This document shows, piece by piece, positions 62,087 through 64,000 of a stretch of DNA of 64,000 nt (the stretch's first letter is position 1; each line of letters opens with the position of its first letter). A program made the position numbers and the translations under genes. The DNA comes from an uncultured Victivallales bacterium (GTDB lineage Bacteria > Verrucomicrobiota > Lentisphaeria > Victivallales > UBA1829), in contig CALXRI010000002.1 of NCBI GenBank assembly GCA_944390795.1, positions 62,001 to 126,000 of the forward strand. The letters run 5' to 3'. The notes under the pieces were generated by a model. It ran no database searches. It saw only the letters and a list, made by a program, of their open reading frames with translations, and had not been told where the DNA came from.

Positions 62087-62596
62087 TTACATGCGCCTGC
62101 TGTCATATGCCCAGTTCAGGAGGGCCTGGCGCTGTCTCCGGCGGCAGGTGAAATCTCCGGGACGGCAATTCCAGTGAATCTGCGCCACATGCCGGATCAT
62201 GGCGCGCCAGCGCCTGATCTGGCGTTCGTCATCGGCGGAACGCCTTCCCATGTAATAGCGGCAGTACCATTGGAACCAGCCTCGCGGATCCTCCGCACGT
62301 ATCCACCCTTTGGCGCGCCAGACCGCCAGCGGAAGCGAAGCCTCGACATGAAAAAAATTCAGCTCCGGATCATGACGTTCATGACAGAGTTTCGCATGAT
62401 CGAACCAGTCGGACGGAAACTCTCCGGTGCAGTCGGTCATGTATTTCCCTCCGAAAACACCGAGCGCGAGCATCTCCTTCGGCGTCAGTTCCGGCTGGAA
62501 ACCCGCATGAAAATGCTCTCCCGGCTTCTCCGTGAGAAAATAGACGTAATTTTTCTGCATCAGATCGTTTACAACGACTTCTCGCCGGAACATCAT
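62087..62596 (-). CDS. Conserved hypothetical protein
   Basis: A 169-residue soluble, Trp- and Arg-rich protein that I recognise, from memory, as a conserved family without a known function. Conserved stretches are LTPKEMLALGVFGGKYMTDC, FPSDWFDHAKL, EASLPLAVWRAKGWI, GWFQWYCRYYMGRR and CRRRQRQALLNWAYDSRRM. His, Cys and Trp residues are dense; there is no signal peptide. The start overlaps the lipocalin stop by 4 bp, so it is translated with it. The functional link is not known. Confidence 0.75.
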   Translation of the reverse strand: MMFRREVVVNDLMQKNYVYFLTEKPGEHFHAGFQPELTPKEMLALGVFGGKYMTDCTGEFPSDWFDHAKLCHERHDPELNFFHVEASLPLAVWRAKGWIRAEDPRGWFQWYCRYYMGRRSADDERQIRRWRAMIRHVAQIHWNCRPGDFTCRRRQRQALLNWAYDSRRM

Positions 62597-63117
62597 GGCA
62601 CCTTCTGTTTCGGATATTCCAGTTTTTCCGTTTCGAATCCCATAGATTTCAGGCGGTCTGTCAGTCCGGAAAGCAGAGGTGCGGGCAGCTGCGGCGAGCG
62701 GGAGAGTATCCAGAGGTAATCCTTCGAGGAGGAGGTCACAACCGCATAGCTGTAATCTCCGGACAGCTCTATGATCCGATAGTCTCCGTAAAACGGGCCG
62801 AAAAAAGAGACGCGCAGCTCTCCGGAGACAGGTCTGGCATCAGGATCCTTCAATTTGGCGACGCCTTCCGCCCGGCTCTGCGCGCCGTTCCGCATCCCCT
62901 GATTGACCACGCGGATCCGCCCGTCGTCACGGAGGGTATACTCCGCCGTGACAAAATCCAGATCCTTTTCAAACGTATGCGGCAGACGCGCGATTTCATA
63001 CCATTTCCCCATATAGCGCGGCACATCCAGTCCGCTGACGGATGGAATGTCCTGCGTGCCGGATCCAGCGCAGGCGCCGAGCAGAAGCAGCAGACAGAAC
63101 GGAACGATTTGTTTCAT
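62593..63117 (-). CDS. blc: Lipocalin-family lipoprotein (Blc-like)
   Basis: A 174-residue outer-membrane lipoprotein with lipobox LLGAC at about residue 15. The lipocalin fold is clear: LDVPRYMGKWYEIARLPHTF with the G-x-W strand, DGRIRVVNQGMRNG, ELRVSFFGPFYGDYRIIEL and YLWILSRSP. It binds lipids or other hydrophobic ligands, as does bacterial Blc. A very strong AAAGGAGGTG site lies six bases before ATG 63117. It precedes the conserved hypothetical gene on the same transcript. Confidence 0.92.
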   Translation of the reverse strand: MKQIVPFCLLLLLGACAGSGTQDIPSVSGLDVPRYMGKWYEIARLPHTFEKDLDFVTAEYTLRDDGRIRVVNQGMRNGAQSRAEGVAKLKDPDARPVSGELRVSFFGPFYGDYRIIELSGDYSYAVVTSSSKDYLWILSRSPQLPAPLLSGLTDRLKSMGFETEKLEYPKQKVP

Positions 63118-63390
63118 CGGAACACCTCCTTTGCGTTATGATTGCCGGGACGGCATCCGCGGAAAACGCGCAGGTCCCCTTTCCCTTCCCGCTACCATAT
63201 CACGGATTCCGGAAATATCAACCGGAAAAACAAAGCAAACTTCCGCCGGAAGCAACAGTTCTCCCCGCATCCCGGGGACAGCACATTCCGGGCGCGGATC
63301 GCGATATTCCCGATGCCGTATGCCGTTCCATCCATCTCCACCATGCCGGAGCGGAGATCCGCAAAAAGCAGTTTTTTTTCTTTTTCGCTA

Positions 63391-63418
63391 TTGACAATCT
63401 CTTTTTTTCAAGTATAAT
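63391..63418 (+). promoter_or_regulatory. Consensus sigma70 promoter of the second GntR/LacI regulator
   Basis: TTGACA (63391-63396), 16 bp, TATAAT (63413-63418): both hexamers are perfect and the spacing equals that of the promoter at 15042. Confidence 0.85.
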
Positions 63419-63421
63419 TAA

Positions 63422-63441
63422 TAGCAAACTGCTATATAGCA
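63422..63441. promoter_or_regulatory. Candidate operator with TGCTATATAGCA palindrome
   Basis: TAGC (63422-63425) is followed by the perfect 12-bp palindrome TGCTATATAGCA (63430-63441). It begins three bases after the -10, across the expected transcription start. It shares TAGC/GCTA arms and the word GCTATATA with the region before the first regulator. Confidence 0.55.
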
Positions 63442-63459
63442 ATTTATCAAGAGCGCGTC

Positions 63460-64000
63460 ATGGAAGAAGAAAAAAAATATCTGCGGATCAGTGAAAGCAT
63501 CCTGAAAAAAATCCAGTCCGGGGAATTTCCTCCGGGCAGCCGTCTCCCGACCTATCGGCGCCTCGCGGCGGATTTCCACACCACGCAGGTGACGCTTGCC
63601 AACGCGATCCGGGAACTGGAAACGCAAGGCTGGCTCAGGCGGCATCCGGGCAAAGGCGTCTTCATCGAAAATCAGGAAACGGACATGGATCCGGGAAAGG
63701 CCGACGGAAAAAGACATCATCAGGTGGGCCTCATCCTCGGCGAAGGAGACGATCTCTTCTCCAACCTGCGCGCCAGCATGGCCTCTGTCCTGGAACCCTG
63801 CGGACGCTATCTTGTCAGCCTCTGTTCCCTCGAACCCATGACCTTCATGGAACGCGACAAACGGATCCGCAGCTTTGTGGAAAACGACTTTGAATCGCTT
63901 GTCGTCTACGGCAGCCGCCACAACCGTTTCCGGACCCTGCGCCGCCTCCTGCGTAAAATACGCCAGCTGAACTTTGTGGTTTTCCAGGAAACGGAACTTG
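63460..64000 (+). CDS. GntR-type regulator with LacI-like sensor domain, 3' partial
   Basis: The frame opens at ATG 63460 and runs off the window end, so 180 codons are visible. Residues 8-72 are a GntR winged helix: ISESILKKIQSGEFPPGSRL, LAADFHTTQVTLANAIREL and GWLRRHPGKGVFI. After an acidic/basic linker, HQVGLILGEGDDLFSNLR begins the periplasmic-binding-protein-like effector domain, as in the first regulator. It is probably another autoregulated controller of a saccharide gene set to the right of the window. The ribosome site is weak (CAAGAG). It is related to, but only distantly similar to, the 15118 protein. Confidence 0.88.
   Translation, partial: MEEEKKYLRISESILKKIQSGEFPPGSRLPTYRRLAADFHTTQVTLANAIRELETQGWLRRHPGKGVFIENQETDMDPGKADGKRHHQVGLILGEGDDLFSNLRASMASVLEPCGRYLVSLCSLEPMTFMERDKRIRSFVENDFESLVVYGSRHNRFRTLRRLLRKIRQLNFVVFQETEL

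Larger units (their letters stand above)
63118..63459. other. Divergent region, lipocalin / second GntR regulator
   Basis: These 342 bp carry a consensus plus-strand promoter (63391-63418) with its operator-like repeats. A polypyrimidine stretch of T runs lies just upstream of the -35 (63371-63384). I see no gene. Confidence 0.55.

Noticed and set aside
1-64000. Frequent CCGGAA/TTCCGG words as a possible uptake or recombination signal
   Set aside because: They mostly fall in coding frames as Pro-Glu or Phe-Arg codon pairs and follow codon preference.

Overview
The window is a chromosomal segment of moderately high GC, densely packed with genes, from a Gram-negative bacterium of the Planctomycetes-Verrucomicrobia-Chlamydiae-Lentisphaerae (PVC) superphylum. 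The best guess is a Victivallis-like Lentisphaerota. The evidence is a pseudopilin with an [18 protein letters not shown]-type N-terminus downstream of a GntR/LacI-type regulator, a DUF1549/DUF1553 plus DUF1501 gene pair with PPC domains, a membrane Ser/Thr kinase with a DWG motif, a coiled-coil/TPR giant protein, and several lipoproteins together with Lnt. The assignment rests on family composition, not on a marker gene. I saw no rRNA, tRNA, CRISPR array or insertion sequence.

Layout. 1-3004: 5'-truncated clan-D alpha-galactosidase-like enzyme and a GltS-type glutamate/Na+ symporter. 3111-5438 (-): SSS-family Na+/solute symporter with its own promoter. 5877-7085: acetate kinase with a clear terminator. 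7195-13395 (-): a four-gene operon of DUF1549/DUF1553, DUF1501, PPC-domain protein and a two-domain RidA-like protein. 13700-14758 (-): Gfo/Idh/MocA oxidoreductase, divergent from the next cluster. 15118-23715 (+): a compact polysaccharide-utilisation-like operon made of GntR/LacI regulator, pseudopilin, CE7 esterase, 1069-residue secreted protein with a duplicated domain, and a cytoplasmic glycosidase-like protein.

23758-36609 (-): a long co-directional housekeeping block with rimO, pgsA, hflX, a 1053-residue coiled-coil protein, ybaB, recR, aguB, aguA, recQ and a GNAT-cytidine deaminase fusion. 36993-37382: small lipoprotein. 37565-39592 (-): EF-G-like GTPase. 39904-48401: P-loop kinase, lnt (-), nadB, pcnB, a small membrane protein, and a SIS / FGGY kinase / macrodomain cassette. 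48597-54492: LysM lipoprotein, membrane-embedded spermidine-synthase-like protein, SurA-like chaperone and a second Gfo/Idh/MocA oxidoreductase. 54992-57490 (-): dinB and a GPH sugar symporter. 57847-59675: leuCD. 59917-62076: Ser/Thr kinase with an extracytoplasmic Cache-like region. 62087-63117 (-): conserved hypothetical and lipocalin. 63460-end: a second GntR/LacI regulator, cut by the window edge.

How the genes work together. The two GntR/LacI regulators have near-identical control regions: TTGACA, 16 bp, TATAAT, then AT-rich TAGC/GCTA inverted repeats before the start codon. This suggests autoregulation and a common operator vocabulary for carbohydrate islands. The 15118-23715 operon would pair an envelope component (pseudopilin), extracellular deacetylation and cleavage, and intracellular processing. 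Sugar uptake genes in the window (GPH and SSS symporters), two Gfo/Idh/MocA oxidoreductases, a sugar kinase and acetate kinase fit a fermentative saccharolytic lifestyle. AguA/AguB give a putrescine route from agmatine. Codon use strongly avoids TTA, CTA and TCA, which produces very long antisense open frames that I do not regard as genes.
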